Under the pieces are notes generated by a model. It made no database searches and was not told where the DNA came from. It worked only from the letters and a program-made list of their open reading frames with translations. A program made the translations under genes and the position numbers. DNA of 64,000 nt, from the NCBI GenBank assembly GCA_030248065.1, contig JASAMV010003354.1, positions 1 through 64,000 on the forward strand, in the 5' to 3' direction. This stretch comes from Rhynchonema sp. JSB1_4 (Eukaryota > Nematoda > Chromadorea > Monhysterida > Xyalidae). Positions 11,053-21,600 of this stretch are shown piece after piece. The first letter of the stretch is position 1; each line of letters opens with the position of its first letter.

Positions 11053-11713
11053 CAGTGGTTAATAAAAAAATTTTATTCGAACAGCATTTAAAAAAAATTT
11101 TTAATTAAAAATTTTTTTTTATTCCAACCAAAAATCTGCCCAACACGATAAAAATGAGCGCTCAAGTACAAAATAGGGGTATTTTTGTTACATAATGTGT
11201 TCTAAGTGCATATAAAGCACAGGTGATACGAAAACCATGCTATCCAATGGTCGATAAGTACCAACAATAGTCAGGTACACACCCGTACCCTTCCCCAGGT
11301 GGTGCGGGTGTGATAGTATGGCTTTCTGATATTGGGAAGGGAATTTTGGGTGAAATTATGACGTCTAGGTACACGACCAATGCAAATAAGCTGCACATAG
11401 TGTGAAATTAGAGTGAATACAAAATAGAATCACTCCTTTCGGGTCTGGGGCATGCATAAATAAATGCCCACCCAGTCACATGCACATGTGTAGTCATATG
11501 AGAGGCCTTGTGAGTGTGTGCACTATGTCTACATATGTAGATGCTACAAAACAGCGATTATGGCACCCAATACACCCATGGTAGTGATGTCAACAGTAGC
11601 AATTTTCATGCAAAAATAGCACTTTTAGAGCAAAAAAATAGAGAAATTTTCGAATTTTGAAATAATTAAAATTTTTTTAACTTTTGGAACGAATTTTTTA
11701 AAAAAAACCACTG
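11053..11713. mobile_element. hAT-like element (CAGTGGTTAAT family), inserted at a splice acceptor
   Basis: The ends are CAGTGGTTAATAAAAAAATT and AAAAAAAACCACTG. The exact 8-bp duplication CCTGTAAG is at 11045-11052 and 11714-11721. It is the sister copy of 6447-7640. The duplication, read on the minus strand, is CTTACAGG, a 3' splice site. Confidence 0.9.
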
Positions 11714-12148
11714 CCTGTAAGGGGGGCGTAGGAATCTGCATCATAGTATTTTAAAGGAAACTTGCCACATGATAATTCACCACGTAAAGCTTGTTAAAGA
11801 TAGAAAACAGTCTGTTCCAAGGTATGCATGGATGCATAGTGCGTTCGTGACATGCCCACTGAGCAGCGTTTTGGACAGGAGAACTACATATAGCGCTCAA
11901 AATCGCTTGATCGAAAAGCGTAACCGCCAAATAGACACTCTTTTTGCGGTTCCAACACCGAACTTGCTAAATTTTTTTCTAAAAATTCACCTTTGTTGAC
12001 CAACCCCTGGGTATCCGAGATTTTTCATGTTTTATGTTGGTTGACCGAAAATTTTATATTTTGGGTATCCGGTTTCCTGGCTTTTTTGATTTCCCAACGA
12101 CACCGCTTGTCTGGCGTGCACACCCCCCTGTCTGACTGAATGAATGAT

Positions 12149-12154
12149 TTTATT
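12149..12154 (-). terminator. AATAAA polyadenylation signal
   Basis: AATAAA on the minus strand lies about 58 nt downstream of the TAG that ends the candidate terminal exon at 12212-12343. That is the expected arrangement for a gene 3' end. Confidence 0.4.
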
Positions 12155-12211
12155 GGTTGTTACTCTGGACTAAGCAATAACGCAACAATCGACACCAAAC
12201 AAGAAAGTGCA

Positions 12212-12343
12212 CTAAACCTGGTGCAGCAAGCGACGCGCTGAACGGATGTCGCGGGGTTTTCCAGCTCCGGCGCGTTGCGATGCGTGCTCAATGGCGTACT
12301 CGGTATACCAGACAAACTGCTGCGCATGGCGTGCCATCCTGGG
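12212..12343 (-). CDS. Candidate terminal exon, unidentified
   Basis: After a CAATTTCAG acceptor, a 43-codon frame begins PRMARHAQQFVWYTEYAIEH and ends in TAG, followed by AATAAA. I do not recognise the protein. It could be the last exon of the minus-strand gene whose candidate exons lie at 15.4-16.5 kb, but the phase of the join could not be confirmed. An alternative frame is also open, so this call is tentative. Confidence 0.3.
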   Translation of the reverse strand, partial: PRMARHAQQFVWYTEYAIEHASQRAGAGKPRDIRSARRLLHQV

Positions 12344-12687
12344 CTGAAATTGTGCAACTACTGCTGTAACTCTGCACATTGTGCTTGGTAAAGGCCAACT
12401 ACAACAACACGAGCCCGATTTCGAAGGTGGTGTCCATCCAAAACGAATAGAAAGAGAAAATCATCATGCTCCACTTTGTATTCTTCAACGTGTAACATTT
12501 CCCAAATCAGCAGCCACGTATGAATGTTTCACAATTCTACCAGCTGCGAAATCGGGCTCGTGTTGGCGTAGTTTGTCTATACATCTTTGTGGCATCAGCC
12601 AGCTGGCCACGCGCGCACTGGCCGCATGCTACGTTGGGTGATATACAAAATCGATATGCCCTGTTACGTCACACGTTCTGTGACTAA

Positions 12688-12907
12688 GACCGCATTCACA
12701 ATGCAAGCGGATTAGCGGATTAGCGGATTAGCGGGCGAGATGCGCACGCTTTTGCATTCACAATGCAAAAAGCGGATTAGCGGGTTAGCGGATTAGCGGG
12801 TCTCCAATTAGCTGACCCGCTAATCCGCTTTTTCAATTTCCATTGTGAATGCAAAAGCGGGCCCGCTAATCCGTAACCCGCTAATCCGCTACATTGTGAA
12901 TGCGGCC
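12688..12907. mobile_element. Palindromic MITE with TAA target duplications
   Basis: The ends GACCGCATTCACAATGC and CATTGTGAATGCGGCC are inverted and flanked by TAA at 12685-12687 and 12908-12910. This suggests a PIF/Harbinger-type insertion. The interior is made of tandem GCGGATTAGCGG units in both orientations, so the whole 220 bp can fold back. Confidence 0.7.
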
Positions 12908-12910
12908 TAA

Positions 12911-13970
12911 GCGTCAAAGTGTGCTGCACAATTAAAGGGCTCGGGACATAACCAAAGAGAATGTAGCAGGACATATTGTTATATACCGTTGGAAAGCATT
13001 CTGCGAATGTATGTTACGCACAAATTTTAAACTAATTGGAGATTCGGTATCAATTGGTGGAGGGACTTTTCGTTCCAGAAATAGTGAATTTTTCCACAAG
13101 TTGGAACGACCGGTGCAGAAACCTCAAATTAGCTGAAAGTCAAGTAACACGTGGATAGGATTACAACAGCTCCTGGATAATTTGTCGTGACAACTTCAGT
13201 CGCTCAAAGCATTGCTTCACTCGGTTTGGGTGTGAAACGTTACAAAAATCGGACACATTTTTCGAGAACACAAGCTTGTCTCTAAATTTTGAGGCCTCGC
13301 TTTGTGTTACAGGAATGAAAATGCAACAGAAAAATAGAGCATTGTCGAAAGTATCCGAAAATTAGGTTTTTAAATTTGGAAACACTTAGATACCGGCGTC
13401 ACAGGCCCGAAAGAGACCTAAAAATTGCCCCAAAACTGCCTAGTTGCATTCATTGACAGAAATGTGATGTAAATAAGCCACGTATTGCGTTGCATTGGAA
13501 TCGAGAAAGTCAGATAAACACACAGTCCAACAATCTAGACGACTTTCAAGACTTCAATCTCCATGGTCCGGCTGCTGCAGCCATGCCAGTCTGGATAAGA
13601 TATTTGGCTATAAGTCGTTACTGTTAAGGATTATTGCACATTTGATAGCATCAAACGATGTAGCCTCAATGTAGCTATCGAACGATATATAACATGCCCA
13701 TACTATCACTTACTATGGACAAGAAACGGTCAAAATTCGGAAATCGCACACGGTGACGTGACGGTTCATTCCAGAATCGTCGAAAAGGCAATTTTTTTAG
13801 CCTCTGCCCTTAAGCGTAAGAATCTATTAGGGCTTGTTATATACCGTTCGAAAGCTACTCTCGAGATACGTTTGGTGTTACACATCACATTTGCAGTGGC
13901 AAGCATTTGTAGCTGAATATCATATTGATGTTAGTATGGCTGCCCGAGACCCTCCCCGCGAGAGATCTCT
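12911..13970. other. Unannotated stretch
   Basis: No exon is supported. Phrases such as TTATATACCGTTGGAAAGC (12970) and TTATATACCGTTCGAAAGC (13838), also seen as AATACCGTTGCAAAGC at 2168, mark a short dispersed repeat. Confidence 0.35.
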
Positions 13971-14635
13971 TTAAGACACTTTGCCTGAGAAAATCAAACG
14001 AAAAAAGCCAAATTTTAAGGATTTCGAGTTTTTGTGATGGAATCGTTCTATGGGAAGGTAGTAACTCGTGTGCAAAATATTTTTTGAAAATTCCTTATTT
14101 AAGTCGAGATATGGCTTAATAAAGAAATTTTGCTTCTGGCGCCGTCGCACCCCAAGGCTAAAAAAATTAAAAAGTCCGTAACTTTTGATAGGAGTGGAAT
14201 TTTGATGCACTTTTTTCATTGGGTGGTAGACAATTGCAGCAGTGTATCACACATTATGCTAGACCCTTTTGTGCCTCACAGTGTGACCCAAAATATTGAA
14301 CAACAGTTTCAAAAAAATTTCGTGTTTTTGGGTCACTTTGGGCTGTGGCAAAAGTTTGCCAGGTGATGACATTGCAAAGCGCTTGACCTTCGCAGATGCT
14401 CCAAGCGATTGTCTTTCAAAAACAACAAAATATAAAATCACAGGATCTATATCGGGAGCACAGTGTGACCTTGAAGTGCACCCCTAACATGAAAACGCGC
14501 CCTTGAGCGCACACCCAGCCAGTCAGCTTACCGCTGTGCGCGTGCGTTTTTTTGCGTGCACACATGCGTGGCTTGGCATACACTGTGCTAATTGTACAAA
14601 TTTACTGTTTTGTTCGATGTTAAAGTGAAACAACA
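13971..14635 (+). repeat. Dispersed ~670-bp repeat, copy 1
   Basis: This block, from the AAGACACTTTGCCTGAGAAA region to the GTGAAACAACAT region, is present again in reverse complement at 17534-18213 with roughly 90 percent visual identity. Landmarks include GTCGCACCCCAAGGCTAAAA and GTTTGCCAGGTGATGACATT. Neither copy has a long intact open frame. The two copies bracket the orphan exons at 15.4-17.2 kb. Confidence 0.75.
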
Positions 14636-14807
14636 TTTGTTCGTTGCCCAGCATTTTCATTGTGTCGGTTCTACTGCTGTTTGTACCGCATCCTTTTTGT
14701 TATAATTGTTTTACCACTACGCTATAGATTTATCACCCTGTATTATTATTATTTTGTGTTTGTAAAAAGTTTGGGTTTGTCTGCTTGTAGAAAGTGGACT
14801 AACATTA

Positions 14808-14969
14808 AGGCCTAACTATACTTCGTTCTCTCAGAGAACAAAGAACAAATTCTCGGGCGCTGATTGGTCCACGTATGTTCAACAGCCAATCAGCGCGCGA
14901 GAATTTGTTTTTTTAGTTTTATTATTTAATATACTTTGTTCTCTGAGAGAACGAAGTATAGTTAGGCCT
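14808..14969. mobile_element. Short palindromic MITE (AGGCCTAAC ends, TTA duplication)
   Basis: The left end AGGCCTAACTATACTTCGTT and the right end AACGAAGTATAGTTAGGCCT are perfect inverted repeats. They are flanked by TTA at 14805-14807 and 14970-14972. The subterminal region repeats GATTGG/CCAATC around GCGCGC. The 3-bp TTA duplication suggests the PIF/Harbinger type. Confidence 0.75.
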
Positions 14970-15375
14970 TTAGCATAAAATGAAATACAGTTGGTGTTTG
15001 ATGCGAGTCAATTGATTTGGCTTAATAATTTTTTACATTCAAAATTAAATTTCTTCTTGTTCGAAGTTCATACTAAAATTTCCATACTTGTAACTCTTTC
15101 ATTTATAGGAATAAGCGTTTATCAAGTGTCACAATAGTTGCAGTGATCAACAATGGGTCTACTGTCAGTTTGCCATGCGGTATACGAAACTAGATACATG
15201 AAATCAAGAAGGAACAAAGGTTTGAATAAAGGAAATCCGAGTAACAAGTAGTTACAGAAGAACAGAAATCCACATGTGGCTGTAGAATCAATAAATGTTG
15301 ATGCTCAATGCTCAACGTACTTAGAAATACTACCTATACTCAGGTACTCCCACCAAAAGAAATCATGCATTCGAC

Positions 15376-16463
15376 CGGCCAGGTTGGATTCGGGACTGGG
15401 CGGTTCGCCATGTGCTGCGGTAGCGATTTCTTGCCAGACTTGGCCACTCAAGGAGGCAATCGCTTCAATTTTAGAATCTGGATTGGTCCTTCTGATATTT
15501 CATGTGCAGAGAGGCAGAGCAACCGTCGCAACTTTTAGGCTTGACTGAATTTCAAATGCTTACTAAACGTCGCGTGAACGCAAGCAAAGCAAAGAATAGG
15601 ACCAGACAATACCAAACTGTTGATGATGATTCGAAACCGTCGGTGCAGCTGACAAGAATATAAACTGTGCTGCTCAACATGTGGTCAGATGTGGGAGAAC
15701 AATTATGAGCCTGCGAATGATTGTGTAGATAGGAAGAAAGAGAAACCTACGTCAAATCCATAAAGGCTGGCGTCATCGAAGATCAACGGCTGATGGTGGA
15801 AATCGTGCGTCGTGTTGGTGATGAGGAAAGGCAATGTCTTCGTGTCGCGCACACTGAGCTGACCGGTGATCTGAATAAATCCGTATTAATGATAACATAA
15901 CCAAATTAGTCAAGCAGATGCCTGCATTTGATATACGGACGTTTATGCGTGTCACAGGCATGTAAAGGCAAACTACGCCAACATGAGCTCGATTATGCAG
16001 CTGGCAGAACGGTGAAACATTCTGACGTGGCTGCTGATCTGGGAAATGTTACACATTGAAGAATACAAAACGGAGCATGATGATTTTCTCTTTCTATTCG
16101 TTTTGAACACACACAACCTTCGAAATAGGGCTCGTGTTGGTGTAGTTTGCTTATACTGTATATTTGAATACATGTTATACCAAAGTAACAAAGATGTTGC
16201 ACCCCAGTTTGTGTTTACCCACTTCAATAAATCCCAAAACATACGTAAAAATCCAAGCATGTTTACAAACCTTGTCATATTCATAGTTCTTGCCATCAAT
16301 TGGCACAGGCAAGTGCTGCGCTCCTCCGCAGGGCACGATCATGGGTCGGTGGTTCACAATGTTGTCAACTGGGTTCAGATAGAAGGTGTGGTCACCCAGT
16401 GAGTCTGATCGGAGTTGGATCGGAATGTAGGTGCTGCACGTGTTGTTGTTCATGGGCAAAAGG
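15376..16463 (-). CDS. Candidate exons of an unidentified minus-strand gene
   Basis: Exon A (16463-16271) and exon B (15870-15751) both have consensus splice sites (CCCAG and ATTCAG acceptors; AAG|GTTTGT and GAC|GTAGGT donors) and join in phase 0. Together they encode about 104 residues, including the phrases NHRPMIVPCGGAQHLPVP and ITGQLSVRDTKTLPFLITNT. A third open segment at 15477-15376 (ASLSGQVWQEIATAAHGEPP) may be another exon, but its phase does not follow directly from exon B. I do not recognise the protein. It is not CPT2, although it lies just downstream of the truncated CPT2 gene on the same strand. It overlaps the region where upstream exons of the plus-strand gene at 16929-17199 would be expected. 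Confidence 0.35.
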
Positions 16464-16928
16464 CTGGGAATTGCCAACAATTGGTATTTTGACAATAAAA
16501 AGAAATTGTTCCATTCTGTACGATAAAAAGGTGACAGGAAAATATGTGACATGACTGACTGATATGAGAATGCCCCTATCTTACGACGCACCCTGATCAA
16601 GTGAGAGAAAGTGAAGGCATCAAAAAGCACATCTGGTCTTTCATTTTTGCGTCACTTGATTTGCGTCTCCAACTTGTGTTTGCACTTTGGCTTTGCGTTT
16701 TAGCCTTTTTACGTAAGCCAAGGAATCAAAAAATAAGTAGGAAAAAAGTTTGTTCAACTTAGTTGCGTGTTAAAGAAAAATTGGCAAACACAACTGACTG
16801 ACGTGACAATAGCTGAGCAAATATGAGTAAAGTACCTCATTTTTATGACAATACTTGCTTTAGTTAGATAGTATACTGTTTGTCGGTAAAACTGAATCGG
16901 TTTGAATTTGACGTCACATAACTTTCAG

Positions 16929-17199
16929 CATCCGATGCGTCGTGCAAGTGATAACGTCCCATGATGATCCGATACCAGTCGAGAAGTACACAGATTTAGA
17001 AACAGGCAAGGAGACCGGTGACTACACATTCCCCGGTGGTCACTACGTTGCGTTTGTGCCATGCGAATCGGGCGGTTGGATCGAGCTGGACAATTTGGCA
17101 CCGAAACCAAAGCACATCACCGACAATGAAGCTAATGAGCGATTTTTTGACACGTTGAAGGATGTGGTTCCGATATTTTTTGAAAACAATATGCTGTGA
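16929..17199 (+). CDS. Candidate last exon, possibly a ubiquitin-protease-like His box
   Basis: After a CTTTCAG acceptor, an open frame of 89 codons (phase offset one base) ends in TGA at 17197-17199. It contains GGHYVAFVPCESGGWIELDN. The pattern GHYVAF followed by an aromatic residue and an acidic/Asn pair resembles the histidine box of C19 ubiquitin-specific proteases (CYLD carries a similar HYVAFV). The match is to this one motif only, and the catalytic Cys box was not found because upstream exons are not recognised. The function is therefore a weak inference; the exon itself is well supported by frame and splice site. Confidence 0.35.
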
Positions 17200-17533
17200 T
17201 TATGTTTTGCGCTAAGACTTGAAACTGCCGTATTTTAAGCACCCTATACATGAAAAACATATGATTTATAGTGCGTCACACTATTCTTGTTACCTGAATA
17301 GGTGTGCTAATGTTTCATACGCATTATTATGAAATTGAATTAGTTTTACAAGTTTGTAACATATTTGAAGATAAAATGCACTTTCATTAACCAATGAACG
17401 TCCCCATTGTATCGCAGCACTGCCAGTGACCTTGGCTTACATACCGTATGCAACAAATGGACGCACAAAAATAAAACCATAACTCAACAGTATCACATTG
17501 TTAGAATGTAAACTGCATTCTTTAACGTTGATT

Positions 17534-18213
17534 AATGTTGTTTCACTTCAAAATCGAACAAAACTGTAAATTTGTACAATTAGCACAGTGTATGCCAAGC
17601 CACTTGCTCGTGTGCACGCAAAAAAACGCACGCGCACGGCGGTAAGCTGACTGGCTGTGCGCGCGCTCAAGGGCGCGTTTTCATGTTAGGGGTGCACTTC
17701 AAGGTCACGCTGTGAGGCCGATATAGATCCTGTGATTTTATATTTTATTGTTTTTGAAAGACAATCGCTTGGAGCATCTGCGAAGGTCAAGCGCTTTGCA
17801 ATGTCATCACCTGGCAAACTTTTGCCACAACCCAAAGTGACTCAAAAACACGAAATTTTTTTGAAACTGTTGTTCAATATTTAGGGTCACACTGTGGTGC
17901 ACAAAAGGGTCTAGCATACTGTGTGATACACTGCTGCAATTGCTTACTACCCAATGAAAAAAGTGCATCAAAATTCCATTCCTATCAAAAGTTACGGACT
18001 TTTTAATTTTTTTAGCCTTGGGGTGCGACGGCGTCAGAAGCAAAATTTCTTTATTAAGCTATATCTCGACTTAAACACGGAATTTTCGAAAAATATTTTG
18101 CACACGAATTACTACCTACCCATAGAATGATTCTATCACAAAAACCCGAAATTCTTAAAATTTGACCCCAACTGCCTGTATAGCGCTCGATTTTCTCAGG
18201 CAAAGTGTCTTAA
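17534..18213 (-). repeat. Dispersed ~670-bp repeat, copy 2 (inverted)
   Basis: Reverse-complement partner of 13971-14635. The pair could form a large hairpin or mediate inversion of the 2.9 kb between them. Confidence 0.75.
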
Positions 18214-18687
18214 AAAAACGGTTTTTTCCCAAAAATTTCCGAGATATTTTCCAAGGTTGCGAGAGGATGTTGTCAAAACCAATGTAAATCGGTACAAAAC
18301 AGTTCAAAATGAGCACTTTTTAATCACCAAGTGCATTTTTAGCCTGTTTCAGGCCATTTCCCGACGGAATTTTCTCCAAAATAGGCGTTTTTGGACCATG
18401 GGTATCCTTAAGTACTGGAAAAATATTTGAAAAAAAGGTTTTTTCCGAAAAAAACCGGTTTTTTTCCAAAAATATATTTTGCGGAAAAATACGCACAAAA
18501 TAAGACTCCCTAATATCATCTATGCATACCAGAGGCCCCATAACATTATACCAGACAAACTCCTGGGTGAAAATCTAAGCCAAACGTTTTTTTAGTTTTT
18601 AGATTTTTAGCTGCAAAAATTAAAAATTATCCGATTTGCATATGATTTGTTGTTGGCCAAATCAACTTGCCACAACCAGTGACGTAC
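18214..18687. other. Sequence immediately 3' of the last CPT2 exon found
   Basis: AT-rich sequence with phrases such as CCGGTTTTTTTCCAAAAA. The missing C-terminal CPT2 exon(s) are not here in any frame I can read. Confidence 0.4.
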
Positions 18688-21600
18688 CCATGCTGGCCTC
18701 CTTGACCAGTGTGAAGTGTGTTTTCGAGCACCTGTCAATCATTGCCCTCAACTCGCCATCACTGGGTCGTTGCGTGCCCAACAACATGGCATCAGTGAAT
18801 GCCAACGTGTCCATTGTGGCCGGTCGCATCGTCTCCGTGCGTCCGTGTTTGAAGGCGGCCGTGCTGCACGACTCGTAGGTCGCCGTCACGCCACCATTCG
18901 TCATACGGCGATAGGCCAACTGCAGCATGCATAACGGATTGTGTGTGGTGAATAGTGATGCTTTCTTTTGGCATGCCTAATGACAGCAATTACATAGGTC
19001 TGCTCTCATTCCTATTAGGGTTAGAGGTCGGGGGGGGGGGTACCCGACACCCGACATCTGGAAGTACCCGACACCTGAGAAAAAAGCCGACACCCGACAC
19101 CCGTCAGTTGCAAAAAAACCGACACCCGACATCTAGTTTTTGAAAAAAACCCGACACCTGTTTTTGGAGCAAAAACAGGCAAATTTTTGCTCATTTGCAT
19201 CATTAGTGCATTTTTTTGGCTCAAGTTACTGAATTCAAGTATTTTTACACGAAATAAACACCAAAATGTCACATTCTGCGTCTTCGGAAATATTTGGTTA
19301 GAAGAAAATTTTCTCTCAAAATTCTTCTCTCAGCAAAACTGATGTTTTGAACCATAAGTGACGGGTCCCAAAAAACCCGACACCCGACATCTCTCTAACC
19401 CTACATCCCAAGCTGATTGTCTCGCACCTTCTGGCGCAATCGCACTGAGGAGTGGCCGGATGCAAACCAGTCTGTGCAAACAGGCGAGCCTCATCCCTTC
19501 AACAACAGAGTTACTATGTTTTTTAATTTTTCAGATTGCACTGACGCGTATTTTAGGTTCAATATCGTTCATACTATTTACGTATTGCAGTTGATTTCGG
19601 CATCTGACGCCCAAGCTCTAATTTATAAAATTTCATGATCAAGTTTTACCACCATGCGTCCTACTTTTCAGGTATAAGCTGCTCCAATGCCCAAATGATT
19701 GCCTAAAAAATACCTGAATGGCCAATTGCATGATGGCATCGGGACTGAGCTTGTAACCCTTGACCGAGTCGCGATTCATGTTTTTGTACTCAACCGTCGC
19801 GTAATCGACCGAATCACTCAATTCTTGATACTCCTTGATGGCAGTGGCCAGATGGGACTGCAGCTGGTCGGACAGCACGAAATCTGACAAACAAAGTGAC
19901 TATTTTTAACGGCCATATTGCCATTAGTTATTCATCGGGTGTCAATGCAACTTTCACGCTGGTCGAAATTCGTGTTGCAACGTTATCGCAAATCAACGAA
20001 CGAAGCAAAAAATTGCATTCGCTTTGTCGAAGCTCGGAGTGTTAGTGTTTGCCTTCGGGTTTGACACAAACCAAAGCACACAGAGTTACGTACCCAATTT
20101 TCTGACAGGTGCCATCCTGTCCGGCGCTGGTTGTGTGTTCGGCTTCACAAATTGATTAGCACACGAATCCGTCTGTATTTCCTCCATCATTCTCAATATC
20201 GCCACACCATCGCCCCAGGAATGTTCGAAGTTGACCGCTGCCAACCCGTTGCCATCGACAATCAGGGAGAACGACTTGTCGAACCAGCTGGACATGGAGT
20301 CACTTTTCAAAATCGGCGTGCAACTTAGTGGTCGGACGTGCCTCGGTTCCAATAAAGGAATGATCACCGCAAAAATTGTTTGTTACTTGTGTGGGGAACA
20401 CCTTGCACGCTAAGTGTTCAGGGTGTTTTTTTCAAGATGGCCCAGTAGCCCATTGGTGGCTCATTTGCCAAAAATCTGGTAGCTCACTCTTACTTAAGTA
20501 CTGCCTCAATGAAATTCTAGTGGCTCATTTGCCAAAATCTTGTGGCTCATTCTCATTCAACATTTTTAGTGCCCAATGCGCCACCATTAGTGGCAAAAAA
20601 GCATGACTACAAATCTCCACTTATCCAACCTAAATGCAACAAAGTTGCCTGATTTAGATTTCAAAACTAAAATGTCAAAATCAATAGCAACCGACCGATT
20701 GGCAGCCGCGTTATTGCCGTTGATTAGATTGTAGACCAGTGACCTTGGTTCGGGATCATTGTGATCATCGAGACACAACACAAACAGCGAGCTGTCCAGC
20801 GCCGTTAGCGAATCTTAAAATAAACAAACATATTTTCTCAAACGTCTTCAATTACATTTCATCCCAAATTCGTTCAACCTGAATTTTGTTCCACCAATTT
20901 TCGTCTGCATACGGCCCATTTATCCCTCTCCATTGTTGTGAACGTACCCACCGGCTCCGGATTGAGTTCAAGTTGCATGTGCAGAATTTTGTGCAAAGCC
21001 GAGTGAATCTCAGTCGGGTGCAATAAGTTGCCTGAAAAAAACTAACGTTAGGAAACAATCTTAACAGAATTTCCATTAAAATTCAAACAATTGAGGCAGT
21101 TACAAGAACGAACCATTTTTGTCATACAGATCGACTGCGAAAATGTGTCCTTTGCGCATCACAGTAAAATGCCGTGCGCCAGGGTCACGCACCAATTCGT
21201 CCTTGCCGATTTGTGGAATGCGTGTTGTGTTGAACAATGAGGGATATTGGGACATGTCCAGCGCGTACGCTTTGAACAACATTGCCGCCGTGATCCACGA
21301 CAGTTTAGATGGCGTCCACCTGGAAAGGGAAAAAATCCGGTCCAATCCGAATACAAACCTTGATCTCAACGCAGGCTGACTGGATTCAAACAAGTGCACG
21401 CAAGGAACCAACCGTATCACAGAGTCGAACAACGGAGTCTTGCTCTTTTTCGGATTCATGTGGAACACTTCCGGTGACAGAACTTCGTCATCGAGCGATC
21501 GCTTGAATCGACCGATCGATATTACCAAATTCGTGGCCCGCGTCAGCTAAAGAATAGCATAATCAGTGATGTAGTTGGTCGGAGCAAGAAAGCTACTATA

